A DNA stretch of 64,000 bases from Domibacillus sp. DTU_2020_1001157_1_SI_ALB_TIR_016. Lineage in GTDB: Bacteria > Bacillota > Bacilli > Bacillales > Domibacillaceae. The position numbers and the translations under genes were made by a program. Shown piece after piece: positions 53,037 through 62,672 of this stretch. Every line of letters starts with the position of its first letter. Within the stretch, counting starts at the first letter, position 1. The notes under the pieces were generated by a model. That model ran no database searches, was not told the DNA's origin, and saw only the letters and a program-made list of their open reading frames with translations. The stretch is taken from positions 2,542,001 through 2,606,000 of the forward strand of contig NZ_CP135439.1 in the NCBI RefSeq assembly GCF_032341995.1, written 5' to 3'.

Positions 53037-54041
53037 TTATTTTTTCATTTGCGGATCCAGTGCATCGCGAAGTCCGTCTGCAAGCAGGTTAAAGCTTAAA
53101 ATCAGCAAGCTGATAATAACTGATGGAATAATCAGCATATGCGGATACATCTGCATCGATTTAAAGCCGTCATTGACCAATGAGCCAAGCGAGGCTTCTG
53201 GCGGTGCAATCCCAAGACCGATAAAGCTCAAAAAGGCTTCGGTAAAAATAGCGGTTGGAATGGTAAACATGGTTGTAACGATAATCGGTCCGACCACATT
53301 TGGCATTAAATGCTTCCATATTAAACGGCCGCCTGAAGCACCGAGTGTTCTTGAAGCTAATACATACTCCTGGTTTTTCAGCTTTAAAAACTGTCCGCGT
53401 ACAATCCGCGCCATGTTTACCCAGCCGGTGATGACCATGGCCATTGTGATGGAGAGAATACCTGGTTCAAATACAAGAATAAACAGGATAACCACAATCA
53501 GCTGCGGAATCCCTATTAAAATTTCAATAATTCGCTGCATTACATTGTCCAGGCGGCCGCCATAGTAACCAGAAATACCGCCATACGCAATACCGATTAA
53601 CAGGTCAATGACTGCTGCCAGCACGCCAATGTAGATAGAGATGCGTGTGCCATACCAGGCGCGTGTCCATAAATCCCGCCCGAGGTCGTCTGTCCCGAAC
53701 CAGTAATACTCTTTTACGCCTTTTGATTCATACACATCAAAGCCATCTTTATCGCGTCCATCGAACGGAAGCCAATGAACGTTTTCGAGCGCTGCAATTT
53801 TTGGAGGCAGCTTGGCATGCTGAATATTTTGCTGTTTGTATGTGTAACCGCTCATCGACGGCCCGATAATTGCCATCAAGACAATTAACGCAATCAGCAC
53901 CAGTCCGAAGATGGCGCCCTTGTTGCTGCGAAGGCGCAGCCATGCATCATGCCAGAAGTTTAAGCTTGGGCGGCCCATTTTTTCTGCTTCATGTGCGCGC
54001 GAACCTTGAATTTCAAATAGTTTTGGTTCCATTTGACTCAT
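53037..54041 (-). CDS. oppC: Oligopeptide ABC transporter permease OppC
   Basis: 334 residues, six membrane helices. DDLGRDLWTRAWYGTRISIY is the OppC signature; the EAA loop RTLGASGGRLIWKHLMPNVV contacts the ATPases. It overlaps the oppB stop by 4 bp. The 20-bp gap to oppD holds only a ribosome-binding site. Confidence 0.95.
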   Translation of the reverse strand: MSQMEPKLFEIQGSRAHEAEKMGRPSLNFWHDAWLRLRSNKGAIFGLVLIALIVLMAIIGPSMSGYTYKQQNIQHAKLPPKIAALENVHWLPFDGRDKDGFDVYESKGVKEYYWFGTDDLGRDLWTRAWYGTRISIYIGVLAAVIDLLIGIAYGGISGYYGGRLDNVMQRIIEILIGIPQLIVVILFILVFEPGILSITMAMVITGWVNMARIVRGQFLKLKNQEYVLASRTLGASGGRLIWKHLMPNVVGPIIVTTMFTIPTAIFTEAFLSFIGLGIAPPEASLGSLVNDGFKSMQMYPHMLIIPSVIISLLILSFNLLADGLRDALDPQMKK

Positions 54042-54970
54042 TTCCGTCCACCTCCACTTACACGAATGCGCGGATCCACTACGCCATAGAGTACATCAAC
54101 AATAAAAACAACGACTACAAACAGCACACTATAAAATAAAGTGGTCCCCATAATAACAGTAAAATCATTTGTATTAATGGAGCGAACAAACTGATCACCC
54201 ACTCCTGGTATCGCAAAAATACGCTCAATAACCAGCGAGCCAGTCATGATATTAACAGCAAGCGGTCCAAGCAGTGTAATAATGGGGATGAGGGCATTGC
54301 GAATGGCATGCTTGACCATAATCGACGGTGCACTGACCCCTTTTGCGCGTGCTAGTGTAATGTAGTCAGAATTTAAAATTTCCAACAGCTCCGAGCGCAT
54401 GTAACGTGCGACTGTAGCAATAACAAATACAGATAGCGCCAAAGTCGGCATAATCGTGTATTCAAAGCCTTCCCACGAAGCAACCGGCAGCCACTGCCAT
54501 TGAACACCGACGAAATATTGGAGAAGGCCGGCGAACACAAATGAAGGAATCGAAATGCCAAGCACGGCGATCGTCGTCGCCGCGTAATCGATTATGGTGT
54601 TGTGTTTTAGGGCTGAAATTACTCCAAGCAGGATCCCAACAACGGTACCGAATATGATCGCTTGAAATCCGAGTTCTGCTGACGGCCCAATACGTTCGCC
54701 GATCATTTGGGAAACCGGCCGATTATCATATGCAAACGACAAACCTAAGTCCCCTTTCAGCAAATTGGTCATGTAATTCACGTATTGAACAGGAACGGGG
54801 TCATTTAAGCCATATTTGTCTAAAATGATTTCCTGCTGCTCTGGAGATAATTTTTCCTGATTGGTAAGTGGCGAGCCAGGGAGGAGTTTCATTAAGAAGA
54901 AAGTGATCGTTGCGATAATAAACAGTGTCAGCACCATGTAAAAAAGTCTTTTTAATGTGTATTTCACCAT
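54038..54970 (-). CDS. oppB: Oligopeptide ABC transporter permease OppB
   Basis: 310 residues from ATG 54970, which follows AAGGAGGG. Six membrane helices; the N-terminus VKYTLKRLFYMVLTLFIIAT and the EAA loop ARAKGVSAPSIMVKHAIRNA are typical. It forms the membrane channel with OppC. Confidence 0.95.
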   Translation of the reverse strand: MVKYTLKRLFYMVLTLFIIATITFFLMKLLPGSPLTNQEKLSPEQQEIILDKYGLNDPVPVQYVNYMTNLLKGDLGLSFAYDNRPVSQMIGERIGPSAELGFQAIIFGTVVGILLGVISALKHNTIIDYAATTIAVLGISIPSFVFAGLLQYFVGVQWQWLPVASWEGFEYTIMPTLALSVFVIATVARYMRSELLEILNSDYITLARAKGVSAPSIMVKHAIRNALIPIITLLGPLAVNIMTGSLVIERIFAIPGVGDQFVRSINTNDFTVIMGTTLFYSVLFVVVVFIVDVLYGVVDPRIRVSGGGRK

Positions 54971-55049
54971 GACTAGTCCCTCCTTCACTTTATTTTTTTA
55001 ACAGGTAAAAAGAGAGCAGGCCCGCTTGCACCTGCCCTCCTCTGCCTAC

Positions 55050-56705
55050 TTAACGCGTAACCTCTGCCCATTTCAATGAGTAATCTGGTCCGAATTTGTG
55101 ATAGACGATTCCCTCCACATCCGGGTTGGTTAAATAAGCCCGTGCACGCTGATAAATCGGCGCAATAGCTGCGTCTTCAAGCATCAATTTTTCAACTTCA
55201 ACAAGAGCATCCCAACGCGCCTGTTCGTCCGTTAGAAGTGTTGTTTTTGCTTGCTGAACAAGCTTGTCCACTTGTGGGTTTGAATAACCTGACTGGTTAT
55301 GCGCGCCTTCTGTTACATACATATCCAGGTACGTCATTGGATCTGGATAGTCAGGACCCCATCCGGATAAAGACATTTCATAATCCATCGCCGTTTCAAG
55401 GTCAAGTTTTTGTTTAAATGGCTGCAATTTAATATTTACGGTTAGACCTTCAAGATTTGATTCAAGCTGTTCTTTTAAATATTCTGTTACTTTCTTTGAC
55501 AAGTCATCATCATAACTTAAAAGCTCAAGCTCAACCGTATCCTGTCCAATTGCTTTTTTAGCTTTTTCCCAATGCTCTTTAGCTGCATCAATATCGGTTT
55601 CAAGATACGTACCCGCCGTTTCACGGAAATCTTTTCCGTCTGGGCCTTGAACAAACTCAGCCGGCACAAAATAATCCGCCGGTACAGAACCGTTATTTAA
55701 CAGTGTATCTGTAATGCCTGTTTTGTCATAAGCCATGGCGATCGCTTTGCGTGCATCTACGTTTTTCAAGACGTCATTCGTTGTCTGATTTAAACGGAGG
55801 AAGAAAACAGATGCTTCTTTTACGGTCTGGAAGCCTTCCTGCTCTTTGTATTTATCTACAAACTCAGATGAAAGCTTGACGCGATCCAATTCGCCGCTTT
55901 CATATAAATTCACATCTGTCTGTGTGTCTTTAACGATTTTCGTATTGATAGTTTCAAGCTTTACAGTGTCTGCATCCCAATATTCAGGATTCTTTTTCAT
56001 TACGAAACGGTCTTCATGCTTCCATTCAGCAAGTGTGAAAGGACCGTTGTAAAGAACTGTATCGGCTTCAAGTCCATATTGATCGCCCTGCTCCGTCACG
56101 AACGCTTCATTTTGCGGAAGGAATGTAGCGAACGTCAGTAATTCTTTAAAATATGGAACTGGATTCTCTAATTGGATTTCAAGCGTTTTTTCATCGATGG
56201 CTTTTACACCCAATTCTTCCGGCTTCATTTTTCCGGTATTGACGGCCTGTGCATTTTTCAAGTCATACATGATATACGCATACTCTGCAGCTGTATCCGG
56301 ATTTAATGCTTTACGCCATGCATAAACGAAATCATTGGCTGTGACAGGCTCACCGTTGGACCATTTCGCGTCCCGAAGTTTTATTGTCCACGTTTTGCCG
56401 TCTTCGCTGACTTGCGGCTCTCCTTCTGCCATCCCCTCTACCGCTTTGTCGCCTTCACCGAGACGATAAAGCCCTTCCATAACACTGTCCATTACAGCAA
56501 ATGAAACAGTATCTGTGGCGAGAGCAGAGTCCATGTTCGGGATATCCTGCGTTTCTGATAGATTCAGTACATTTTCTTTCCCGCCGCCATCGTCAGATGT
56601 CTGACCACTGTTACCGGAATCGGACGAGCCGCCGCTACAAGCTGCGAGCACTGCACTGACTGCAAGCATCAAAACAAGGAAAATTGAAAGCTTTTTCTTG
56701 TGCAT
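55050..56705 (-). CDS. oppA: Oligopeptide-binding lipoprotein OppA
   Basis: 551 residues, SBP_bac_5 family. The lipobox is VLAACSGG, followed by a Ser/Gly-rich linker. Conserved ligand-lobe motifs are KTWTIKLRDAKWSNGEPVTA, NDFVYAWRKALNPDTAAEYA and PDYPDPMTYLDMYVTEGAHN. It captures oligopeptides outside the membrane. First gene of the oppABCDF operon, with its own promoter; the 60-bp gap to oppB has no evident terminator. Confidence 0.96.
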   Translation of the reverse strand: MHKKKLSIFLVLMLAVSAVLAACSGGSSDSGNSGQTSDDGGGKENVLNLSETQDIPNMDSALATDTVSFAVMDSVMEGLYRLGEGDKAVEGMAEGEPQVSEDGKTWTIKLRDAKWSNGEPVTANDFVYAWRKALNPDTAAEYAYIMYDLKNAQAVNTGKMKPEELGVKAIDEKTLEIQLENPVPYFKELLTFATFLPQNEAFVTEQGDQYGLEADTVLYNGPFTLAEWKHEDRFVMKKNPEYWDADTVKLETINTKIVKDTQTDVNLYESGELDRVKLSSEFVDKYKEQEGFQTVKEASVFFLRLNQTTNDVLKNVDARKAIAMAYDKTGITDTLLNNGSVPADYFVPAEFVQGPDGKDFRETAGTYLETDIDAAKEHWEKAKKAIGQDTVELELLSYDDDLSKKVTEYLKEQLESNLEGLTVNIKLQPFKQKLDLETAMDYEMSLSGWGPDYPDPMTYLDMYVTEGAHNQSGYSNPQVDKLVQQAKTTLLTDEQARWDALVEVEKLMLEDAAIAPIYQRARAYLTNPDVEGIVYHKFGPDYSLKWAEVTR

Positions 56706-56767
56706 AGATGAATGCCTCCCCTTTTATAATATTTTGACCTTCCTAAGAATTCAGAAGATTTGTTAAT

Positions 56768-56797
56768 ATTATATACTGTCAATTCACTTTATTGCAA
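56768..56797 (-). promoter_or_regulatory. Probable promoter of the opp operon
   Basis: On the minus strand TTGCAA (56792-56797), 18 bp, TATAAT (56768-56773). It lies 63 bp before the oppA start, in AT-rich DNA. Confidence 0.6.
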
Positions 56798-56853
56798 TAA
56801 CTTATTTACGTTTTATTTACAACCATTACAGAAATTTAATAGTTTAGTGAAAC

Positions 56854-56879
56854 AAAAAAAGCGCTCCAAAGAGCGCTTT
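56854..56879 (-). terminator. Minus-strand terminator-like hairpin upstream of opp
   Basis: Stem AAAGCGCTC / GAGCGCTTT with a 4-nt loop (sequence TTTG on the minus strand), followed there by TTTTT. No minus-strand gene lies upstream of it before the plus-strand gene at 57052, so it would end a short leader or small RNA. Confidence 0.6.
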
Positions 56880-57051
56880 CCCTTCAATTTATTCTATGAA
56901 TCACTTACATTTCCATAGTAATTTTTAACTATATTGCTTTATAAATATAATATGTTTTGTATAATATACACAATGAAACATAAACGATTTATTTATAATC
57001 GAGCATATTCTTTATGCTTTTTTACCTGATTTACGGAAGGAGTAAACATAA

Positions 57052-57426
57052 ATGGGAAAAAAAATATTTTTTTTAGCTTTTGTTCTGTTGGCAGGTTCAC
57101 TTTTTTACAGTTTAACGAAGCCTTCTCATCTGATCGCTTTTGTAAATGCTGCTTTTATGGGCGGATTGTTTTTCTTTATCATAGGGGCAAGCATGCTAGT
57201 GTTTGAAAAAGGATTTTTTAATGGTATTAGTTTTGGATTCAAACAGCTGCGCACCTCTTCAAAAGAAGGCTCTTATACAGCACGGTTTGATGACTTGGAC
57301 AAAACGGGCGCACCCCATGAAGAATACAAAAAGCGTACATTTTCAAAATGGACCCTTCCCCTTCTTTTAACCGGAGGTGCTGCTGCTCTTTTGACCCTGC
57401 TTTCTTCTTACTTCCTGTCATCTTGA
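57052..57426 (+). CDS. DUF3899-type membrane protein
   Basis: 124 residues: two membrane helices near the N-terminus, a soluble loop (GFKQLRTSSKEGSYTARFDD) and a third helix at the C-terminus. It matches the small DUF3899 family of Bacilli, of unknown function. The ATG follows GGAAGGAG. It reads away from opp and toward trpS, 66 bp downstream. Confidence 0.75.
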   Translation: MGKKIFFLAFVLLAGSLFYSLTKPSHLIAFVNAAFMGGLFFFIIGASMLVFEKGFFNGISFGFKQLRTSSKEGSYTARFDDLDKTGAPHEEYKKRTFSKWTLPLLLTGGAAALLTLLSSYFLSS

Positions 57427-57480
57427 ATATTCAGTTTGTTTTATTTATAATGGAACACATATCAAGATGAAACGAAGTGA

Positions 57481-58480
<1,000 letters not shown>

Positions 58481-58482
<2 letters not shown>

Positions 58483-58514
58483 AAAACGTTCCGGGTTATA
58501 CCGGAACGTTTTTT
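58481..58514. terminator. Bidirectional terminator between trpS and yjbA
   Basis: AAAAAACGTTCCGG / CCGGAACGTTTTTT with a 6-nt loop. Confidence 0.9.
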
Positions 58515-59262
58515 ATTTGCTTGTTACGACTTTCATTTCCTGCTCATACATTTTTTCGAAGAACGGGCGCCCTTTAATCATCTGGGCACACAGCTGTTCA
58601 TGCGCAGAAGTCCAGCCGAGCACAACTGATTCACTAAACATCTTCACAGCGGATGTCCAGTCCATCTGCCGGATAATTTCATATTTTGCCGGCTTCCACT
58701 CTGTGAGCCAGTACTTCAATGCCGGCTCATGGTCGGATTCAATAAGCTGATCAACAGCCATTAACAGAAGCGTTTTTAACTGCCGCTCTTTTCTTGTTAA
58801 CCCAATCATCCATTCCGGTGCCGGCTCTGAAAGGCTGTATGTTTTTTCAGCCATATCCGGGAAGTAAAACGGTTCTGCCGGATGGCAGTCGGCCATTTCC
58901 CGGACAATTAACTCATGCTGAGGCATAATGCGGCTTTTTTTAATTGGCACCCGATATCCATTTGTATCAACAGCCATTGTCCGGTCTCCATCAGAAACAA
59001 TAAAGCAGTACTCCATCATTTCACGTTTGCTTCCTTTACGGATAAACGCTTTGCTTTCTACTTTCTGCAGCAGCTCTTCCGGCAATTCACAAAGAGTTTT
59101 TTCAAAGAAATCCATTGCATTTTTACGTAAAATTAAAACTGGTACTTGATCAAGCAGCATCATCCCGTCGTCTTTACGCCATTCGTGATACGGGCATACA
59201 TTGCATCCATTTTCTTCTCCCTCAAACCAGTTCACCCACACATCATGAAGGTACAGCATCAA
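58513..59262 (-). CDS. yjbA: YjbA-like protein (DUF3603)
   Basis: 249 residues. The N-terminus LYLHDVWVNWFEGEENGCNV CPYHEWRKDD is nearly invariant in YjbA proteins. It is soluble and of unknown function, and is conserved between fabF and trpS in Bacillus. Two adjacent ATGs offer alternative starts. It shares a bidirectional terminator with trpS. Confidence 0.92.
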   Translation of the reverse strand: MMLYLHDVWVNWFEGEENGCNVCPYHEWRKDDGMMLLDQVPVLILRKNAMDFFEKTLCELPEELLQKVESKAFIRKGSKREMMEYCFIVSDGDRTMAVDTNGYRVPIKKSRIMPQHELIVREMADCHPAEPFYFPDMAEKTYSLSEPAPEWMIGLTRKERQLKTLLLMAVDQLIESDHEPALKYWLTEWKPAKYEIIRQMDWTSAVKMFSESVVLGWTSAHEQLCAQMIKGRPFFEKMYEQEMKVVTSK

Positions 59263-59315
59263 ATTCCTCCTTGATTACCGTTTTATGGGTTCATTATCGA
59301 CACGTTTTTGTTACT

Positions 59316-59504
59316 TTATTCAATAAAACCGAAAAACATGAGCAGCCAGCCGACGAAAAATAAATAGCATTCCGGCCGGCGAATCGTAAAGGAAATGTAT
59401 TCAGGCCATGTCATGCCTGCAGCAAGTAAATTCAAATACATAATAAAACTAATCCCGCCTGCTACGGCCAGGCCAAAGCCGGTTAAAAAAAGAACGAGTT
59501 TCAT
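59316..59504 (-). CDS. Small two-helix membrane protein
   Basis: 62 residues from ATG 59504, which follows GGGGGCG. Helices at about 3-26 (LVLFLTGFGLAVAGGISFIM) and 43-60 (ECYLFFVGWLLMFFGFI). It is conserved-looking but I do not recognise the family. It sits between fabF and yjbA, on the same strand. Confidence 0.7.
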   Translation of the reverse strand: MKLVLFLTGFGLAVAGGISFIMYLNLLAAGMTWPEYISFTIRRPECYLFFVGWLLMFFGFIE

Positions 59505-59553
59505 TCTATCACGCCCCCGCTGCTTGTCCTTCATGTATATGCAAAAATGAGCA

Positions 59554-59583
59554 AAAAAAAACAGGCCGGAGCCTGTTTTTTTT
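59554..59583 (-). terminator. Terminator after fabHF
   Basis: AAAAACAGGC / GCCTGTTTTT with CGGA loop, followed on the minus strand by T residues; it overlaps the fabF stop region. Confidence 0.85.
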
Positions 59584-60832
59584 AATCGTTGTATTGTTTC
59601 AGCACAATTGTCGCGTTATGTCCGCCGAATCCAAGCGAGTTGCTCATCGCTGCGCGGACTTCACTTTGACGTGCTTCGTTCGGCACATAATCAAGGTCAC
59701 ATTCCGGATCCGGGTTTTGCAGATTGATTGTTGGCGGAAGTGTGTTTTCCTGAATGGCAAGCGCAGTAAAAATGGCTTCAACACCGCCAGCCGCACCAAG
59801 CAGGTGGCCCGTCATTGATTTTGTTGAAGAAACGGCCAATTGTTTGGCATGATCGCCAAAAACGGTTTTAATCGCCGCTGTTTCAAACTTATCGTTGTAC
59901 GGCGTGCTTGTTCCATGTGCATTGATATAGTCGATATCAGACGGGGCAAGACCTGCATCATCAAGCGCCATTTTCATGGCACGAGAACCGCCTTCTCCTT
60001 CCGGTGCCGGTGCTGTAATATGGTGAGCATCGCCGGTTGAACCATAGCCGACAATCTCAGCATAAATGTGAGCGCCGCGGGCTTTTGCATGCTCTAATTC
60101 CTCGAGGACCACAATACCTGCCCCTTCACCGATTACAAATCCGTCGCGTTCAGCATCAAACGGCCGGCTTGCTGTAGCCGGATCTGGATTTGTGGACAGC
60201 GCTGTGTTCGCACAAAATCCTGCAACCGACATTTGCGTAATCGGCGCTTCTGTTCCGCCTGAAATCATCGCATCGGCATCGCCGCGCTGAATAACTTTAA
60301 AGGCATCCCCAATGGAGTTTGTTCCTGTTGCACAAGCTGTTACGGTACACGAGTTTACCCCTTTCGCTCCCAGGTAAATCGAGACTTGGCCCGCGGCCAT
60401 ATCCGGAATCATCATTGGGACGAAAAACGGGCTGACCCGGCGGTAGCCGCGTTCTAAAAATGTTTTATACTGTGTTTCAAACGTTTCCATGCCGCCGATG
60501 CCGGAACCGACCCAGACACCGATACGCGGCGCGTTTTCCTCTGTAATTTCGAGCTTCGCATCTGCTACCGCCATTTTAGCCGCTGCAACGGCAAATTGTG
60601 TAAAGCGATCCATTTTGCGTGCTTCTTTTTTTTCTATAAACTGCTCCGGCTCAAAATCACGGATTTCAGCCGCCACTTTAGCGGGATAGTCATCTGCATT
60701 CAGGCGGGTCATCGGCTTAATGCCGCTTTTTCCTGCTGTAATACTACTCCAAGCTTCTTCTACTGTATTTCCAACCGGTGAAACAATGCCTAGACCGGTA
60801 ATCACTACTCTTCGTTTTTCCACATTTTTCAC
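59582..60832 (-). CDS. fabF: 3-oxoacyl-ACP synthase II, FabF
   Basis: 416 residues, thiolase fold. The catalytic cysteine lies in [16 protein letters not shown], histidines in HGTSTPYND and [15 protein letters not shown]-terminus [20 protein letters not shown]. It elongates acyl-ACP with malonyl-ACP and governs temperature-dependent fatty-acid length. It follows fabH by 18 bp. Confidence 0.97.
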   Translation of the reverse strand: MKNVEKRRVVITGLGIVSPVGNTVEEAWSSITAGKSGIKPMTRLNADDYPAKVAAEIRDFEPEQFIEKKEARKMDRFTQFAVAAAKMAVADAKLEITEENAPRIGVWVGSGIGGMETFETQYKTFLERGYRRVSPFFVPMMIPDMAAGQVSIYLGAKGVNSCTVTACATGTNSIGDAFKVIQRGDADAMISGGTEAPITQMSVAGFCANTALSTNPDPATASRPFDAERDGFVIGEGAGIVVLEELEHAKARGAHIYAEIVGYGSTGDAHHITAPAPEGEGGSRAMKMALDDAGLAPSDIDYINAHGTSTPYNDKFETAAIKTVFGDHAKQLAVSSTKSMTGHLLGAAGGVEAIFTALAIQENTLPPTINLQNPDPECDLDYVPNEARQSEVRAAMSNSLGFGGHNATIVLKQYND

Positions 60833-60850
60833 CTCTTTATTAAATTGCTG

Positions 60851-61792
60851 TTAACGTCCCCATCTCATTGCGATGGCGCCCCACGTTAATCCTCCCCCGA
60901 AACCGACCATGACAATCACATCGTCATCTTTTACTCGCCCGTTTTCAAGCTCTTCTACCATTGTGAGCGGAATGGATGCAGATGATGTATTGCCAAACTG
61001 GTTCACGGTTACAGACATTTTTTCCGGAGGCAGTCCAAGGCGCTCCCGTGCCGATTCCATGATACGGATATTGGCTTGATGCGGCATAAGAAAATCAACG
61101 TCCTCTTTTTGAAGACCCGCTTTTTCAATTACACTTATAGAGGATTCTCCCATTTGGCGAACGGCAAATTTAAACACTTCACGGCCATTCATTTTAACAT
61201 ATTTGTCTTCATACAAGTGCTTCCCGCCGCGTCCATCAGCTCCAAGCTCAAAAGATAAAATTCCGCGCCCTTCTGATACCGGTCCAAGAACAGCAGCTCC
61301 TGCCCCGTCTCCAAACAGCACAGCGGTATTCCGATCTTCCCAGTCAATCAAATTCGACAGCTTTTCTGCGCCAATAACGAGTACATGTTTGTATGCACCT
61401 GTTTCGATAAACTGTTTTCCCGTAATGATACCATACATAAACCCGGCACATGCAGCACTAATATCCATAGCGGCTGCATTGACTGCCCCAATTTCGTGCT
61501 GAATTTCACACGAAACAGATGGAAAGCTGTGGTCCGGTGTAACCGTTGCTGTAATAATCAAATCTATTTCTTCTGGATGAATGCCTGCATGTTCAATGGC
61601 TTTTTGAGCTGCTTTTGCTGCCATATGGACGGTGCCGACTTCATCTCCCCCAATGCGGCGTTCCTCGATGCCTGTGCGGGTACGAATCCATTCGTCAGAA
61701 GTCTCCATTCTTTTTTCAAGATCGAAGTTTGTAATCACTTGATCCGGAATGTAACGTCCCATTCCCCATATTCCAGCGTTCAAAAAACGCAC
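60851..61792 (-). CDS. fabH: 3-oxoacyl-ACP synthase III, FabH
   Basis: 313 residues. The Cys-His-Asn triad is visible in [27 protein letters not shown] and [13 protein letters not shown]. It primes fatty-acid synthesis with an acyl-CoA; Bacillus enzymes prefer branched primers. N-terminus [17 protein letters not shown] FapR-like box precedes the gene, and fabF follows in the same operon. Confidence 0.97.
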   Translation of the reverse strand: MRFLNAGIWGMGRYIPDQVITNFDLEKRMETSDEWIRTRTGIEERRIGGDEVGTVHMAAKAAQKAIEHAGIHPEEIDLIITATVTPDHSFPSVSCEIQHEIGAVNAAAMDISAACAGFMYGIITGKQFIETGAYKHVLVIGAEKLSNLIDWEDRNTAVLFGDGAGAAVLGPVSEGRGILSFELGADGRGGKHLYEDKYVKMNGREVFKFAVRQMGESSISVIEKAGLQKEDVDFLMPHQANIRIMESARERLGLPPEKMSVTVNQFGNTSSASIPLTMVEELENGRVKDDDVIVMVGFGGGLTWGAIAMRWGR

Positions 61793-61824
61793 CTTCTTTC
61801 AACCACATATTGTGATAGCAATTA

Positions 61825-61843
61825 TTATGACTTGGTACTAATT
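61825..61843. promoter_or_regulatory. FapR-like operator of fabHF
   Basis: ATTATGACTTGGTACTAAT; read on the minus strand, ATTAGTACCAAGTCATAAT fits the FapR consensus better than the fabI site. It lies 33 bp upstream of the fabH start. Confidence 0.75.
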
Positions 61844-61928
61844 TTACTGAAAAACACCCTTAAATGCAACGTCTAAAACGCCTAAATAGGAAAAAGCGAA
61901 TTCCGCCTAGTGGGAACCCGCTTTCATT

Positions 61929-62111
61929 TTAATGCTTTTCAACTGGCTCGTCTGGAATCAATTTGATCACGATCACAAGCAGAATGGTCAGGACAACAGC
62001 AACGAAAACTCCTGTTTCAAAGTGAAATGGCGCTCCGTTCATTGAAGATATTACATACACGACCATTTCAGATAGCAAGAATGTCCAGACGAACATCATG
62101 ATATACTGCAT
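61929..62111 (-). CDS. DUF2929-type small membrane protein (YjzB position)
   Basis: 60 residues, two membrane helices (about 2-24 and 33-52), ending KLIPDEPVEKH. The pattern MQYIMMFVWTFLLSEMVVYV fits the DUF2929 family. It lies where yjzB is in B. subtilis, between fabH and comZ. The ATG follows GGAGG. A weak hairpin after the stop (61889-61924) may be its terminator. Confidence 0.78.
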   Translation of the reverse strand: MQYIMMFVWTFLLSEMVVYVISSMNGAPFHFETGVFVAVVLTILLVIVIKLIPDEPVEKH

Positions 62112-62269
62112 AGGGCAGCCTCCTTTGCTTCTTTTTATGTACTCTGTTCATAATAGTAGCATATTTATCGGCTCGTGGGCGCAAAAAGTGTTTCTTTTTC
62201 TTGACGATTTGCGCAGATTGAATAAAATGAAGGAAAGAACTGGCTGAAGCCAAAAAAGGAGAACCTATA

Positions 62270-62452
62270 ATGGAAAAAAATATGGAATTTATGCAAATCG
62301 CAATGAAATACCTGCCGGAAGCCCAGCAGAAAATGCAGGAAGCCGGCATTGAGTTTTCACCTGCAATGGCAGAGCCGTTTTTTGGCTTGTTTATGAAAGT
62401 CATGCAGGAAGCTTACGATCTTGGTAAAAAAGAAGCCTTGCTCGAAGAATAA
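62270..62452 (+). CDS. comZ: ComZ, repressor of the comG competence operon
   Basis: 60 residues: MEFMQIAMKYLPEAQQKMQE and PFFGLFMKVMQEAYDLGKKE match ComZ (YjzA) closely. In B. subtilis ComZ lowers comG expression. The ATG follows AAAAAAGGAG. It is divergent from the DUF2929 gene. Confidence 0.9.
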   Translation: MEKNMEFMQIAMKYLPEAQQKMQEAGIEFSPAMAEPFFGLFMKVMQEAYDLGKKEALLEE

Positions 62453-62511
62453 AAAAATCCGCTGCATGTAAAATGTAGAAATGCGGCTATGTTCATGTTT
62501 TTAACATAAAG

Positions 62512-62564
62512 AAAGGGCGTCTTATAAGCCGGAAAACCGGCTTATAAGACAAGCCCTTTTTTTT
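62512..62564. terminator. Very long hairpin terminator between comZ and clpB
   Basis: Inner 14-bp perfect stem GTCTTATAAGCCGG / CCGGCTTATAAGAC with AAAA loop, continued by an outer AAAGGGC / GCCCTTT pairing, then eight T. About 21 bp in all. Confidence 0.88.
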
Positions 62565-62585
62565 ATGGCCATAACACAGCATGCG

Positions 62586-62660
62586 CCGGACATATTCTTG
62601 TTCACGAAAGCCCAAAAAAGATATTCCGGCCATCCTTGGCCCTTATCACTTCAGGCAAGG
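62586..62660. repeat. CCGG-bounded hairpin repeat, related to 29.1 kb cluster
   Basis: CCGGACATAT (62586 on) pairs with ATATTCCGG (ending 62639). The loop contains TTCACGAAAGCC followed by an A-run. The flank CCGGCCAT ... CCCTTAT is also shared with the cluster near 29.1 kb. Confidence 0.5.
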
Positions 62661-62672
62661 TGACACTTCATC

